From NCBI GenBank assembly GCA_963703945.1, contig CAVPGM010000005.1, positions 186,001-250,000 on the forward strand: a stretch of DNA of 64,000 nucleotides. The letters are read 5' to 3'. A model generated the notes under the pieces. It made no database searches. It was given only the letters and a program-made list of their open reading frames with translations, and was not told the origin of the DNA. The position numbers and the translations under genes are program-made. Below, piece after piece: positions 18,780 through 28,460 of this stretch. How positions within the stretch are numbered: the stretch's first letter is position 1; the number at the start of each line of letters is the position of its first letter. The DNA is from JALORV01 sp963703945. GTDB taxonomy: Bacteria; Pseudomonadota; Gammaproteobacteria; Burkholderiales; Burkholderiaceae_F.

Positions 18780-18804
18780 CTCGCGCGCTCCTTTCGAGAA
18801 AGAA

Positions 18805-18910
18805 GTTTGCGAGCGCCGTTGCAACAGCCGGAGGGGAACCGGCCGCTTCGAGCCTGGCGGGGACGGGTTGTTGCCAACCCGCGACCCTCGTCGCAACGCT
18901 CCTCGAAGCG
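18805..18910 (-). promoter_or_regulatory. SAH riboswitch
   Basis: The ahcY leader RNA contains the conserved blocks of the S-adenosylhomocysteine riboswitch in order: GAGGAGCGUUGCGAC, then a variable hairpin (GGGUUGGCAACAACCC), then GCCAGGCUCG, a second variable hairpin, and GCAACGGCGCUCGC. The first and last blocks pair as P1 (GAGCG/CGCUC), and GGCUCG can form the pseudoknot with the CGAGG region. In known examples SAH binding turns expression on. The 3' end is about 25 nt from the ahcY ATG, close to its ribosome binding site, so translational control is plausible. Confidence 0.93.
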
Positions 18911-18996
18911 AAAGTGAATTGTAACCGCGCAGCAGGACGCCCGAAAGCGCCTGCCGGCGGTATGCCTGACTCGCATGCAGGGTGGTGCTGATTCTC

Positions 18997-19851
18997 CTAG
19001 CGCTTGGTGATGACGACTTCGAGGTATTCGCCCGGCACGACCAGCGAGTGCCTGCCGCCGACGTTCAGGCGCTCGAGCAGCACGGCTATATCGGCGGCCA
19101 GCCGGTCGGCCTGTGCCTTCTCGAGCGCAGCGAATGCCTTGTGGGTCGGACCGTAGTAATCGCGAAAGACATGCAGCCAGTGCGCGGTCGAGCGATAGCG
19201 GAAGTTGAAGTTCTTGCGCTCGACACGAATGTCGGCCACCTGCGCGCCGAACAGCTCGACGATGTGAGGCTCGGTGCCCCACAGCGCAGGCGACTGCAAG
19301 CCCGCCGGCGGCGGCACATAGGCACCGACGATCTTGAACAACTGGCCGATGAAGCCTTCGGGAGTCCAGTTGGCCAGTCCGATGCGACCACCGTCGCGAA
19401 CGACGCGCAGCATCTCGCTGGCTGGCCGCGCATGCTGCGGTGTGAACATCGCGCCGAAGGTCGACAGCACGACGTCGAATTCCTCATCGTCGAATGGCAG
19501 CTGCTCGGCATCGGCAACGAGGAACTCGACCTGCAGCCCCTCGGCCGCGGCGCGCGCGAAGCCTTTGTCCAGAAGGGCCGGCACGTAGTCGGTCGATGTC
19601 ACGTGTGCAAAGCGCCGCGCGGCGGCGAGCGTCGCATTGCCATTGCCGGCTGCGACGTCAAGCACGCGTTCGCCGGCCCGCACGTCGACGGCCTCCGCCA
19701 GCAACTCGCCGACAATCTGAAGCGTCGTTCCGATCACCGCGAAGTCACCGCTGGCCCAGGTGGCCTGCTGGTTCGCCTTGATCGCCGCGAAGGGGGGATT
19801 CGAAGCCTGCGTCCTGGGCGCGGTCGGCGTGTATTCCTGAAGAATCGTCAT
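18997..19851 (-). CDS. class I SAM-dependent methyltransferase
   Basis: A 284-residue UbiE-like methyltransferase. SAM motifs are visible: GERVLDVAAGNGNATLAAARR (motif I, about 63-83), STDYVPALLDKG (motif II), ADAEQLPFDDEEFDVVLSTFG (motif III) and LRVVRDGGRIGLANWTPEG. No membrane segment or additional domain. It follows DUF1127 on the minus strand and ends about 87 bp before the riboswitch. Substrate unknown; closeness to ahcY and metK is suggestive of SAM metabolism only in a general way. ATG 19851 is preceded by AGAGAG. Confidence 0.88.
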   Translation of the reverse strand: MTILQEYTPTAPRTQASNPPFAAIKANQQATWASGDFAVIGTTLQIVGELLAEAVDVRAGERVLDVAAGNGNATLAAARRFAHVTSTDYVPALLDKGFARAAAEGLQVEFLVADAEQLPFDDEEFDVVLSTFGAMFTPQHARPASEMLRVVRDGGRIGLANWTPEGFIGQLFKIVGAYVPPPAGLQSPALWGTEPHIVELFGAQVADIRVERKNFNFRYRSTAHWLHVFRDYYGPTHKAFAALEKAQADRLAADIAVLLERLNVGGRHSLVVPGEYLEVVITKR

Positions 19852-19942
19852 GATGGGTCTCTCTGTCGGTGGGAGGGGCGCGGACCATCTGCTGTGCCGC
19901 ACGCCGCCGATCCGCGCGGCCGCGACGGCGGCATGCAGGGAA

Positions 19943-20194
19943 TCAAGCGCGCCAGAAAGGCTTATCCGCCTCGACCAGCACGTCGCCGCGAGCAAGCCCG
20001 ACGTCTTGCAGTTCGCGCTCGGTCTTCGCCGCGAGCAGCGCGCGCTCGTCGGCGCGGCGTTGCCAGGCGACGAACAGATCGATGCACCGGTTCAGGGCAC
20101 CGACAGCTGACGCGCGAAAGCGAAGCGCGGCGCGTTGCAGTAAAGCGCGCTCTCGCGGCTGTGGCGGGGTGAAAACGGCGTCGAAAGTCTGCAT
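19943..20194 (-). CDS. DUF1127 small protein
   Basis: An 83-residue protein whose C-terminal half, WQRRADERALLAAKTERE followed by LQDVGLARGDVLVEADKPFW, is the DUF1127 (YjiS-like) domain with its LxDIGLxRxDI core. DUF1127 proteins are small, basic and often RNA-associated; some alphaproteobacterial members take part in phosphate and carbon regulation. No role is shown here. It lies upstream of the methyltransferase and is divergent from the AraC gene. Confidence 0.82.
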   Translation of the reverse strand: MQTFDAVFTPPQPRERALLQRAALRFRASAVGALNRCIDLFVAWQRRADERALLAAKTERELQDVGLARGDVLVEADKPFWRA

Positions 20195-20353
20195 CGCGGC
20201 TCCTGAGGATTCGTAGCATGCGCAGTGCGCTGCGCAGGCTGTGATCGATGGGCCGCATTGTTCGCAAAGCGTGGCGTTGACGCTTCACAGCTTGTCGTTC
20301 AAATTTGCCCGTGAATCCGGAATTGCGCGCGGCATCAGGACCGGCTTGATCGA

Positions 20354-20388
20354 GCCTCCGCGGCGCTTGACCGGGACTCCGCGGAGGC
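20354..20388 (+). promoter_or_regulatory. perfect stem burying the ribosome binding site of the AraC gene
   Basis: Inverted repeat GCCTCCGCGG (20354-20363) and CCGCGGAGGC (20379-20388), 10/10 with a 15-nt loop. The GGAGG Shine-Dalgarno sequence of the AraC gene (20383-20387, 7 nt before the ATG) lies wholly inside the right arm, so the folded RNA would block initiation. The same repeat in DNA could instead be an operator for the regulator itself. Confidence 0.6.
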
Positions 20389-20394
20389 GATGCA

Positions 20395-21402
20395 ATGGGC
20401 CAGGACACACTGTCCGACGTGCTGCGCAGCGTGCGCCTGCGCGGCGCCGTCTTCTATTACGTCAGCGGCGGCCGTGACTGGGCGGCCGAGGCGCCGCCAT
20501 CGAAGGACATCGCGCCCGCGGTGATGGCGGGTGTCGATCAAGTGATGGAGTACCACGTTGTTGCGCACGGCGAATGCTGGTGCGCGATCGTCGGTGAGAA
20601 GCCAGTGCGCCTCGCCGCCGGCGACATCGTCGTTTTTCCGCACGGCGATGCCCACGTCCTGTCGAGCGCGCCGGGCATGCGCGCCGATCCGAACGTCAGC
20701 TGGTACTACGAAACGAAGATCGTGCAGCTGCCGTTCCGCGTCGCCTACCATGGGTTGACCGCGCCTTCGGGTGAGCTGCCCGAAGGCGTCGCGAGTGAAA
20801 CAACGCTGGTGTGTGGTTTCCTCGGCTGCGACTTGAAGCCATTCAATCCGCTGGTGGCCACACTGCCCCGCATGCTCCATCTGCGCGAACCCGATGGTGG
20901 CGGCTGGACCGGGCAGTTCCTGCGGCAGGCAGTGACCGAGTCCCAATCCAGGCGGCCGGGCGGCGAGGCACTGCTCGAGCGCATCAGCGAGATGATGTTC
21001 GTCGACGCGGTACGTCGTCACATCGACTCTCTGCCCGAGGAAAGCACCGGCTGGCTCGCTGGCTTGCGCGACCGCTATGTGGGGCGCGCGCTCGCCTTGC
21101 TGCACGAGAAGCCGTCCGAGGTCTGGACGATCGACGGACTGGGCCGCGCGGTGGGACTGTCTCGCTCGGCATTGCACGAGCGCTTCGTCCAGCTGATTGG
21201 ACAGCCGCCGATGCAGTACTTGACGCAGTGGCGCATGCAGGTCGCCGCCGGATTGCTGCGCTCGAGCAATGCGAACGTCGCGAGCATCGCGCTCGAAGTC
21301 GGCTATGACTCCGAGGCTGCGTTCGCGCGCGCGTTCAAGCGCGCCACCGGGCTGCCGCCGGCCGCGTGGCGGCGGCAGAAAGGCACGCAGCGTCGAAACT
21401 GA
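20395..21402 (+). CDS. AraC family regulator with cupin sensor domain
   Basis: A 335-residue regulator. The N-terminal cupin-type sensor (AraC 'cupin_6') is shown by YHVVAHGECWCAIVGEKP then LAAGDIVVFPHGDAHVLSS, about 47-88. The C-terminal AraC double HTH includes WTIDGLGRAVGLSRSALHER, IGQPPMQYLTQWRMQVAAGL, VASIALEVGYDSEAAFARAF and FKRATGLPPAAWRR. Divergent from DUF1127. Its ribosome binding site is held in a 10-bp stem, so expression is probably low or conditional. Ligand and targets unknown. Confidence 0.9.
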   Translation: MGQDTLSDVLRSVRLRGAVFYYVSGGRDWAAEAPPSKDIAPAVMAGVDQVMEYHVVAHGECWCAIVGEKPVRLAAGDIVVFPHGDAHVLSSAPGMRADPNVSWYYETKIVQLPFRVAYHGLTAPSGELPEGVASETTLVCGFLGCDLKPFNPLVATLPRMLHLREPDGGGWTGQFLRQAVTESQSRRPGGEALLERISEMMFVDAVRRHIDSLPEESTGWLAGLRDRYVGRALALLHEKPSEVWTIDGLGRAVGLSRSALHERFVQLIGQPPMQYLTQWRMQVAAGLLRSSNANVASIALEVGYDSEAAFARAFKRATGLPPAAWRRQKGTQRRN

Positions 21403-21456
21403 GCCTGCGTCCTTGCGCTACGCGATAGCGTGATCGTTTGGAGTTGAACCGAAGGC

Positions 21457-22651
<1,195 letters not shown>

Positions 22652-22701
22652 GGGCGCTCCTTCACAAGTTTGACGGGTGCGTTGCGCACTCCCTTGGAGC
22701 G
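22652..22701 (-). promoter_or_regulatory. metK leader with anti-Shine-Dalgarno pairing
   Basis: In the leader RNA the segment CGCTCC (plus-strand 22696-22701) is the complement of the ribosome-binding GGAGCG (plus-strand 22655-22660), five bases before the ATG. Between them lies a tight hairpin GTGCG-CAA-CGCAC (22677-22689). The fold could gate translation. It does not match any SAM or SAH riboswitch consensus I know, and the 6-bp pairing alone is weak evidence. Confidence 0.35.
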
Positions 22702-22780
22702 GCGACGCTTTAGCGGCATTTGCCTCGGCTATGCTGTCGAGGATCGCCCCGCAAGTTGTCGGTTAACTCGGCGAAGGCGA

Positions 22781-22786
22781 ATTATA
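22781..22786 (-). promoter_or_regulatory. metK -10 element
   Basis: A perfect TATAAT on the minus strand about 130 bases upstream of metK. No strong -35 lies 16-18 bp upstream. It implies a leader long enough to contain the candidate regulatory fold. Confidence 0.4.
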
Positions 22787-22847
22787 AGTCAAGCCCCACG
22801 TCCTGCCTGATACGCGATTCGGCCGCCGACCGCGCTGAAATCAACCC

Positions 22848-23723
22848 GTGCTGAAGCTGCTGTTCAGGTTGATCGCCGCACTTTCGCTGCGGACCGTGCA
22901 CGCCATCGGAGGCGTGCTGGGCAAAGCGGTTTACTGGCTGTCGCCCACTTATCGAAGGCGGCTGAGAGGGAACCTGGCCGGCGCAGGCTATTCGGATCCG
23001 GCACTGGTGATGGCGGCCGCGGCCGAAGCCGGCCGGCAGGCGCTGGAAACCCCGTGGATCTGGATGCGACCGCGCGCCGACATCGTCGGTCTGACTGAGG
23101 TGGCCGACATGTCGATCCTCGACGCGGCCCTGGCCGATGGCCGGCCGGTCATGTTCCTGCCGCCGCATCTTGGCTGCTTCGAGGTTACCGCGCAGTTCTA
23201 TGCCGCGTTCAGGCCGGAGGCGAAGACACGGCCGATGACCGTGCTCTACCGCATTCCGCGCAAGCCGGTGCTGCGCGGGATCGTCGAATCGGGCCGCGCT
23301 GCCGAGGGGCTGAAGCTCGCGCCGGCGGAAATGAAGGGCGTGCGCATGCTGATGAAGGCGATGAAGAATTGCGAGGTGGTCGGCATCCTGCCCGACCAGG
23401 TCCCGTCGCGCGGCGAGGGCGCGTGGGCGCCATTTTTCGGTCGCTGGGCTTACACGATGACGTTGCCCGCGCGCCTGGCGCGGCAGTTCGACGCGATCGT
23501 GCTGTTTGTCTACGGTGAGCGGCTGCCCATGGGCGGCGGCTATCGCATACACCTCAGGCGGCTAGAGGAGCGCTTCACCGGCGATCCCGCAGGCGATGCT
23601 GCATTGATGAACCGCGGCCTCGAGGCGCTGATCCGCGAACACCCCACGCAGTACCTATGGGGCTACAACCGCTACAAGGTGCCGGCGGCTGCGGAGCAAC
23701 CGCCGAACGGAGCTCCCGCGTGA
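22848..23723 (+). CDS. lysophospholipid/lipid A late acyltransferase (LpxL-type), first copy
   Basis: A 291-residue inner-membrane acyltransferase of the LpxL/HtrB family, which adds secondary acyl chains to lipid A. The catalytic HX4E motif is in PPHLGCFE (H107, E112), with MTVLYRIPRKPVL, GILPDQVPSRGEGAWAPFFG and the ending EHPTQYLWGYNRYK. The N-terminal helix anchors it to the membrane. The start is GTG 22848. It overlaps the second acyltransferase by four bases (GTGA) and is divergent from metK. Which of the two copies corresponds to LpxL or LpxM cannot be told from sequence alone. Confidence 0.92.
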   Translation: MLKLLFRLIAALSLRTVHAIGGVLGKAVYWLSPTYRRRLRGNLAGAGYSDPALVMAAAAEAGRQALETPWIWMRPRADIVGLTEVADMSILDAALADGRPVMFLPPHLGCFEVTAQFYAAFRPEAKTRPMTVLYRIPRKPVLRGIVESGRAAEGLKLAPAEMKGVRMLMKAMKNCEVVGILPDQVPSRGEGAWAPFFGRWAYTMTLPARLARQFDAIVLFVYGERLPMGGGYRIHLRRLEERFTGDPAGDAALMNRGLEALIREHPTQYLWGYNRYKVPAAAEQPPNGAPA

Positions 23724-24595
23724 ACCTCTGGGTTGCGAAGCTCGGCATCGCATTGATCAATCAGACGCGTCACTGGCCGCAGCGCGCCCGCACCCGCGTG
23801 GCGCATGTGCTGGCCGACCTCGTCTGGTGGCTGGCCTGGTCGCGTCGCCACGTGACGCTGGTCAACCTGCGCGCCTGCTTTCCGCAGATGCCGGAAGCCG
23901 AGCGCAAGCGCATCGGCCGCCAGACCTACCGTGCGCTGGGGCGTGCCGCGCTCGACCATTCGGTACTGTGGAACGCGGACCGCCCGACGATCGAACGCTA
24001 CATCCGGGTCGAGGGCGCCGAGCACCTTACCGATCCGGCCAATCTGCCGATGATCGTCGTGGCGCCTCATTTCGTCGGGCTCGATGCCGGAGGCGTCCGC
24101 TCCAACACGGTGGTTCGGGGAGCATCAATTTATTCGAGGCAGAAGAACCCGGTGTGGGACGCCTGGCTGCTGAAGGCGCGGCAGCGATTCAGCGACCCCG
24201 TGCTGCTGCCGCGCCAGGGCCTGGACATGCGCAGCTTGATCCGCACGGTGAAGTCCGGCCTGCCGCTGTATTACCTGCCGGACATGGATCTCGGCCCGGT
24301 CAACTCGATCTTCGTGCCGTTCTTCGGCGTGCAGGCCGCCACGATCCCGATGGTCTCGCGCATCGCACGCATGACGGGCGCGAAGGTGTTGATGGCCGTG
24401 ACCGAAATGACGGACGACGGCTATCTGCTGCACATCGAGCCGCCGTGGACCGATTTCCCGGGCGCTTCGGTCGAGGAAGACACCGCGCGCATGAATCGCG
24501 AGCTCGAGCGCTGGGTGCTGCGTTTGCCGACCCAGTACTTCTGGACGCACAAGCGCTTCAAGACGCGGCCGGAGGGGGAAGCGTCGCTCTACTGA
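23720..24595 (+). CDS. lysophospholipid/lipid A late acyltransferase (LpxL-type), second copy
   Basis: A 291-residue paralogue of the preceding gene, sharing the domain plan but using HX4D in APHFVGLD (H117, D122), followed by SIYSRQKNPVWDAWLLKARQ, LYYLPDMDLGPVNSIFVPFF and the terminal LPTQYFWTHKRFKTRP. It starts at a GTG overlapping the upstream TGA. Two tandem late acyltransferases before dapF is a conserved Burkholderiales arrangement and implies hexa-acylated or otherwise doubly modified lipid A, which I infer rather than see. Confidence 0.92.
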   Translation: MNLWVAKLGIALINQTRHWPQRARTRVAHVLADLVWWLAWSRRHVTLVNLRACFPQMPEAERKRIGRQTYRALGRAALDHSVLWNADRPTIERYIRVEGAEHLTDPANLPMIVVAPHFVGLDAGGVRSNTVVRGASIYSRQKNPVWDAWLLKARQRFSDPVLLPRQGLDMRSLIRTVKSGLPLYYLPDMDLGPVNSIFVPFFGVQAATIPMVSRIARMTGAKVLMAVTEMTDDGYLLHIEPPWTDFPGASVEEDTARMNRELERWVLRLPTQYFWTHKRFKTRPEGEASLY

Positions 24596-24615
24596 GAGGA
24601 CCGTACAATTTGTCG

Positions 24616-25461
24616 ATGAAATTGCGCTTCACCAAGATGCAGGGCGCAGGCAATGATTTCGTGATGCTCAACGGCGTGGCCCAGGACATCCGCCTGTCGC
24701 GGGAACAGCTGCGACGACTGGCCGACCGGCGCTTCGGCGTCGGCGCCGACCAGATCCTGCTGGTCGAGCCGTCGAAGCGCGACGGCGTCGACTTCCGCTA
24801 CCGCATCTTCAACAGCGACGGCGGCGAAGTGGAACAGTGCGGCAACGGAGCGCGGTGCTTCGTGCAATTCGTGCGGGACCAGGGCCTGACGGACAAGTCC
24901 ATCATCCGCGTCGAGACCCTGTCGGGCATCATCGAGCCGCGGCTGCAGGAAGACGGCGAAGTGACGGTCGACATGGGCGTTCCAGGTTTCGAGCCCGAGG
25001 GCGTGCCTTTCAAGATGGAAGGTCTTGCGCCGCTCGTCGAACAGGACGATCGGCTGTGGCCGTTGCAAGCGGATGGCGACGCGGCGCACTACTCGGTCTT
25101 GTCGATGGGCAATCCCCATGCGGTGCGTATCGTCGACGACGTCGCACACGCGCCGGTAGCGAGCGTCGGTCCGCGGATCGAGCGTCTTGGGCGGTTTCCG
25201 CAGCACGTGAATGTCGGGTTCATGCAGGTTCTCGACGCACACCATGTCCGTTTGCGGGTATGGGAGCGCGGCGTCGGCGAAACGCTGGCTTGCGGCACGG
25301 GTGCGTGCGCCGCGGTGGTTGCAGGCATCCGTCGCGGCCGGCTGCAGTCTCCCGTCAGTGTGGCCACACCAGGCGGCGTGCTGACGATCGAGTGGCAGGA
25401 ACAGGCGGTGCTGATGACCGGACCCGCGGTGACCGTTTTCGCCGGCGAAATCGAAATCTGA
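24616..25461 (+). CDS. dapF: diaminopimelate epimerase
   Basis: Converts LL- to meso-diaminopimelate for peptidoglycan and lysine synthesis. The 281-residue protein begins MKLRFTKMQGAGNDFVMLNG. Both catalytic cysteines are present: C75 in EQCGNGARC and the second in ETLACGTGACAAVVA (about 221), with NSDGGEVEQCGN and GNPHAV also conserved. It is followed 11 bp later by the DUF484 gene. Complete and typical in length. Confidence 0.97.
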   Translation: MKLRFTKMQGAGNDFVMLNGVAQDIRLSREQLRRLADRRFGVGADQILLVEPSKRDGVDFRYRIFNSDGGEVEQCGNGARCFVQFVRDQGLTDKSIIRVETLSGIIEPRLQEDGEVTVDMGVPGFEPEGVPFKMEGLAPLVEQDDRLWPLQADGDAAHYSVLSMGNPHAVRIVDDVAHAPVASVGPRIERLGRFPQHVNVGFMQVLDAHHVRLRVWERGVGETLACGTGACAAVVAGIRRGRLQSPVSVATPGGVLTIEWQEQAVLMTGPAVTVFAGEIEI

Positions 25462-25472
25462 GAAGAAAGATC

Positions 25473-26126
25473 ATGCACGTTCAGGACATCGCGAACTATC
25501 TGGCCAGTCATCCCGACTTCTTCGACCAGCATCCGGAGCTGCTCGCCACAATGCAGCTTCCGCATCCGCATAACGGCCAGGCCATTTCCTTGGTCGAACG
25601 CCAGTCGTTGATGCTGCGCGAGCGCATCAAGTCGCTGGAGTCGCGAGTGGCGGACATGGTTCGCCACGGCCAGGAGAACGACGCGATTGGCTCGCGGCTG
25701 GTGGCGTGGACGCGCGCCCTGCTGCTGGAAACCGACCCGGCACGGCTGCCCGAGACGCTGGTGAACGATATGAAGCGGGTCTTTAGCGTGCCCCATTGCG
25801 CGCTGCGACTGTGGTCTGTGGCCCCGAGGTATGCCGGACTCGAGTGTGCGCGACCGGTGGAGGCGGACACGATCTTGCTCGCCAACAGCATGCGCGTGCC
25901 ATTCTGCGGATCCAACGTCGGATTCGAAGCGGCCACCTGGTTTGGCGATGACACGGTGCAGAGCCTCGCCATGCTGCCGCTGCGCGTCGGGGCCGACCCT
26001 TCGACCTTCGGCCTCCTCGTGCTCGGCTCGGCCGACATGGACCGCTTTCACATCACGATGGGAACGGCATTCCTCGAGCGCATCGCCGAACTCGCCAGTG
26101 CCGCGCTGGCACGCCTGCGCGCCTAG
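25473..26126 (+). CDS. DUF484 (YigA-like) protein
   Basis: A 217-residue cytosolic protein. The N-terminus HVQDIANYLASHPDFFDQHP followed by ELLATMQLPHPHNGQAISLV is the DUF484 signature, then a short coiled coil (QSLMLRERIKSLESRVADMV) and a GAF-like domain ending FGLLVLGSADMDRFHITMG then TAFLERIAELASAAL. DUF484 is characteristically found between dapF and xerC in Proteobacteria, as here. Function is not established. Confidence 0.9.
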   Translation: MHVQDIANYLASHPDFFDQHPELLATMQLPHPHNGQAISLVERQSLMLRERIKSLESRVADMVRHGQENDAIGSRLVAWTRALLLETDPARLPETLVNDMKRVFSVPHCALRLWSVAPRYAGLECARPVEADTILLANSMRVPFCGSNVGFEAATWFGDDTVQSLAMLPLRVGADPSTFGLLVLGSADMDRFHITMGTAFLERIAELASAALARLRA

Positions 26127-26195
26127 GATGGCGCGTCGCCCGGCCAGCGCGTCGAATCGTCGCGACACCCGCGTTCGAGCACGCCAGACGCAGAC

Positions 26196-27137
26196 ATGAC
26201 GGCGGACCTGCCCGAACCGCTCTCCGTCGGGTCCTTTCTCGAAGATCTGCGGACCCAGCGGCGGGCATCGCCGCACACAGTGGCGGCGTATCGCTCGGAC
26301 CTGGCGCTCATTTGCGAATATGCGGCCGGACGCGAACTCGCCCGATTGTCGACGCATGATCTGCGCGCGGCGATTGCCCGACTGCATGCGCGCGGTCGCT
26401 CAGCAGCCTCCCTCGCGCGCACGCTGTCCGCCTGGCGGGCGTATTACCGCTGGCTTGCCGAGCACGGCGCACTCGACTCGAGCCCGCTCACTGGCCTGCG
26501 TGCGCCCCGGCGGGACAAGCGACTGCCCAAGGCGCTGACGGCCGACCAGGCGGTGCAGCTCGCGGCCTACGAGGGCGATGCGGGCTGGCTGGCTGCGCGC
26601 GATCACGCACTCATCGAACTGCTGTATTCGAGCGGACTGCGACTGTCGGAACTGGTCTCGCTCGACCGACACCACTTCGCGCAGGAGCGCGGACAACCGG
26701 CATCGTTAAGCTGGATCGATCTGGATGCCGGGGAGGCGACCGTGCTGGGCAAGGGTGGCAAGATGCGCACCGTTCCGATCGGTGCGCCTGCGCGCGCGGC
26801 CCTGGCGCGTTGGCTCGAACGGCGCGATGCGGTGAGCGGCTGCGATCCGCGCGCGTTGTTCGTGTCCTCGCGGGGCGGCCGGCTCGCCGCGCGCAGTGTC
26901 CAGGCACGACTGGCGCAGGTCGCGCGCCAGCTGGGACTTGGAGTGCATGTCCATCCGCACGTGCTGCGGCATTCGTTCGCCTCGCACCTGCTGCAATCCA
27001 GCGGTGACCTGCGCGCTGTACAGGAGCTGCTGGGGCACGCGAACATCTCGACGACGCAGATCTATACCAAACTCGACTGGCAGCATCTGGCGAAGGCGTA
27101 CGACGCAGCTCATCCGCGAGCCAAACGCAGGAAATGA
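26196..27137 (+). CDS. xerC: tyrosine recombinase XerC
   Basis: Chromosome dimer resolution recombinase acting at dif with XerD. The 313-residue protein has the N-terminal SAM-like core-binding domain (about 1-95) and a catalytic domain with all expected residues: R149 (SSGLRLSEL), K186 (LGKGGKMR), H255 and R258 (HPHVLRHSF), H281 (LLGHANIS) and nucleophile Y290 (TQIYTKLDW). The dapF–DUF484–xerC context supports XerC over XerD or an integrase. It overlaps rlmI by four bases. Confidence 0.94.
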   Translation: MTADLPEPLSVGSFLEDLRTQRRASPHTVAAYRSDLALICEYAAGRELARLSTHDLRAAIARLHARGRSAASLARTLSAWRAYYRWLAEHGALDSSPLTGLRAPRRDKRLPKALTADQAVQLAAYEGDAGWLAARDHALIELLYSSGLRLSELVSLDRHHFAQERGQPASLSWIDLDAGEATVLGKGGKMRTVPIGAPARAALARWLERRDAVSGCDPRALFVSSRGGRLAARSVQARLAQVARQLGLGVHVHPHVLRHSFASHLLQSSGDLRAVQELLGHANISTTQIYTKLDWQHLAKAYDAAHPRAKRRK

Positions 27138-28342
27138 GCCGCGTCGTCCTGAAACCGGGCAAGGAAAGGTCATTGCTGAGGCGGCATCCATGGGTCTACG
27201 CGACTGCCGTCGCGCGAATCGAGGGGCGACCCGGCAGCGGCGCGACCGTCGAGGTGTGCGGTGCCGACGGCCGCTTCCTGGCGTGGGCAGCGTATTCGCC
27301 GGACTCGGCGATCCGCGCTCGCGCCTGGAGTTTCGATCCCGCAGCGACGGTCGACGACGACCTTCTGGTGCACCGGGTCCGGCAGGCGGTCAGTCGGCGC
27401 ACGCACCTGCAGCCCGAATCGACTGCAATCCGGCTCGTGTTCGGCGAGGCTGACGGGCTGCCCGGCCTTGTCGTCGATCGCTACGCCGATCAGCTCGTCA
27501 CGCAGTTTCAGTCGGCCGCGGTCGAGCCGTGGCGCGAGGTGCTGCTGGACGCGCTGCAGCGAGTGACGGGATGCGGCGACATCTTCGATCGCAGCGACGG
27601 TGCGGCGCGTGCGCGCGAAGGGTTGCCGGCTATCGCCGGCGTCCTGCGCGGAAGGGAACCGCCGCCTACGATCGAAGTGGTGGAGCACGGCCTGCGCTAC
27701 CGCGTCGATGTCCGCAAAGGCCACAAGACCGGGTTCTACATCGACCAACGTGACAACCGCCATCTGGCGCGCGAGCTGGCCGAGCGCCATCCGGCGCGCG
27801 GCTCGGGAGGTGCGCGCTGCCTGAACTGCTTTTGCTACACGGGCGGCTTCTCGATTTCGCTGCTGGCGGGCGGTGCCGAGCATGTGCACTCGATCGACTC
27901 GTCGGCCGAGGCGCTGCGCCTCGCCGCGGAAAACGTCGCGCTCAACGGCTTCGCACCGTCGCGGGCCCGCTGGGACGAAGCCGACGTGTTTGCAGCGTTG
28001 CGTGAGCTGAAAGCGCAGGGCGCGCAGTTCGACATCATCGTGCTGGACCCTCCCAAGTTCGCGCCGAGTCACCATCACGTGGATCGGGCAGCGCGCGCGT
28101 ACAAGGACATCAGCCTGAATGCGCTGCGACTGCTGGCGCCCGGCGGTTCGCTGCTGACGTTTTCGTGCTCGGGGGCGATCGATGTCGATCTGTTCCAAAA
28201 AATTGTGGCCGGTGCAGTAATCGACTCGGGAGCCGATGCCTGGATGGTCGCCCGGCTCGGCGCAAGCCCTGATCACCCGCTGATGATGACGGTGCCGGAG
28301 TCCGAGTACCTCAAGGGCCTGCACCTCGTGCGAGTGAACTGA
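27134..28342 (+). CDS. rlmI: 23S rRNA (cytosine-C5)-methyltransferase RlmI-like
   Basis: A 402-residue rRNA methyltransferase with an N-terminal PUA domain (VLKPGKERSLLRRHPWVYAT) and a Rossmann SAM domain: RKGHKTGFYIDQRDNR, CLNCFCYTGGFSISLL (motif I), VHSIDSSAEALRLAAENVAL and IIVLDPPKFAPS (motif IV), then LTFSCSG near the catalytic cysteine. In E. coli RlmI makes m5C1962. The start ATG overlaps the xerC stop (ATGA). The family also includes related enzymes, so the exact position is inferred. Confidence 0.88.
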   Translation: MSRVVLKPGKERSLLRRHPWVYATAVARIEGRPGSGATVEVCGADGRFLAWAAYSPDSAIRARAWSFDPAATVDDDLLVHRVRQAVSRRTHLQPESTAIRLVFGEADGLPGLVVDRYADQLVTQFQSAAVEPWREVLLDALQRVTGCGDIFDRSDGAARAREGLPAIAGVLRGREPPPTIEVVEHGLRYRVDVRKGHKTGFYIDQRDNRHLARELAERHPARGSGGARCLNCFCYTGGFSISLLAGGAEHVHSIDSSAEALRLAAENVALNGFAPSRARWDEADVFAALRELKAQGAQFDIIVLDPPKFAPSHHHVDRAARAYKDISLNALRLLAPGGSLLTFSCSGAIDVDLFQKIVAGAVIDSGADAWMVARLGASPDHPLMMTVPESEYLKGLHLVRVN

Positions 28343-28460
28343 TCCTGCGGCGAGGCGCCCGCCGGTGGGTCGCGCCCTTCGGCCCTTGATCCACTACACT
28401 AGCGCCCCATTTTTGAGGCTGGCCATCGGCCATCAGCCGTCGGCCCAACCGGAACCCTGC

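Noticed and set aside
22652..22790. SAM-I, SAM-II or SAH riboswitch before metK
   Set aside because: None of the conserved blocks of those classes is present; only a short anti-Shine-Dalgarno pairing is seen.
26196..27137. Integrase of a mobile element
   Set aside because: The dapF–DUF484 context, XerC-length protein and absence of att sites or cargo fit chromosomal XerC.
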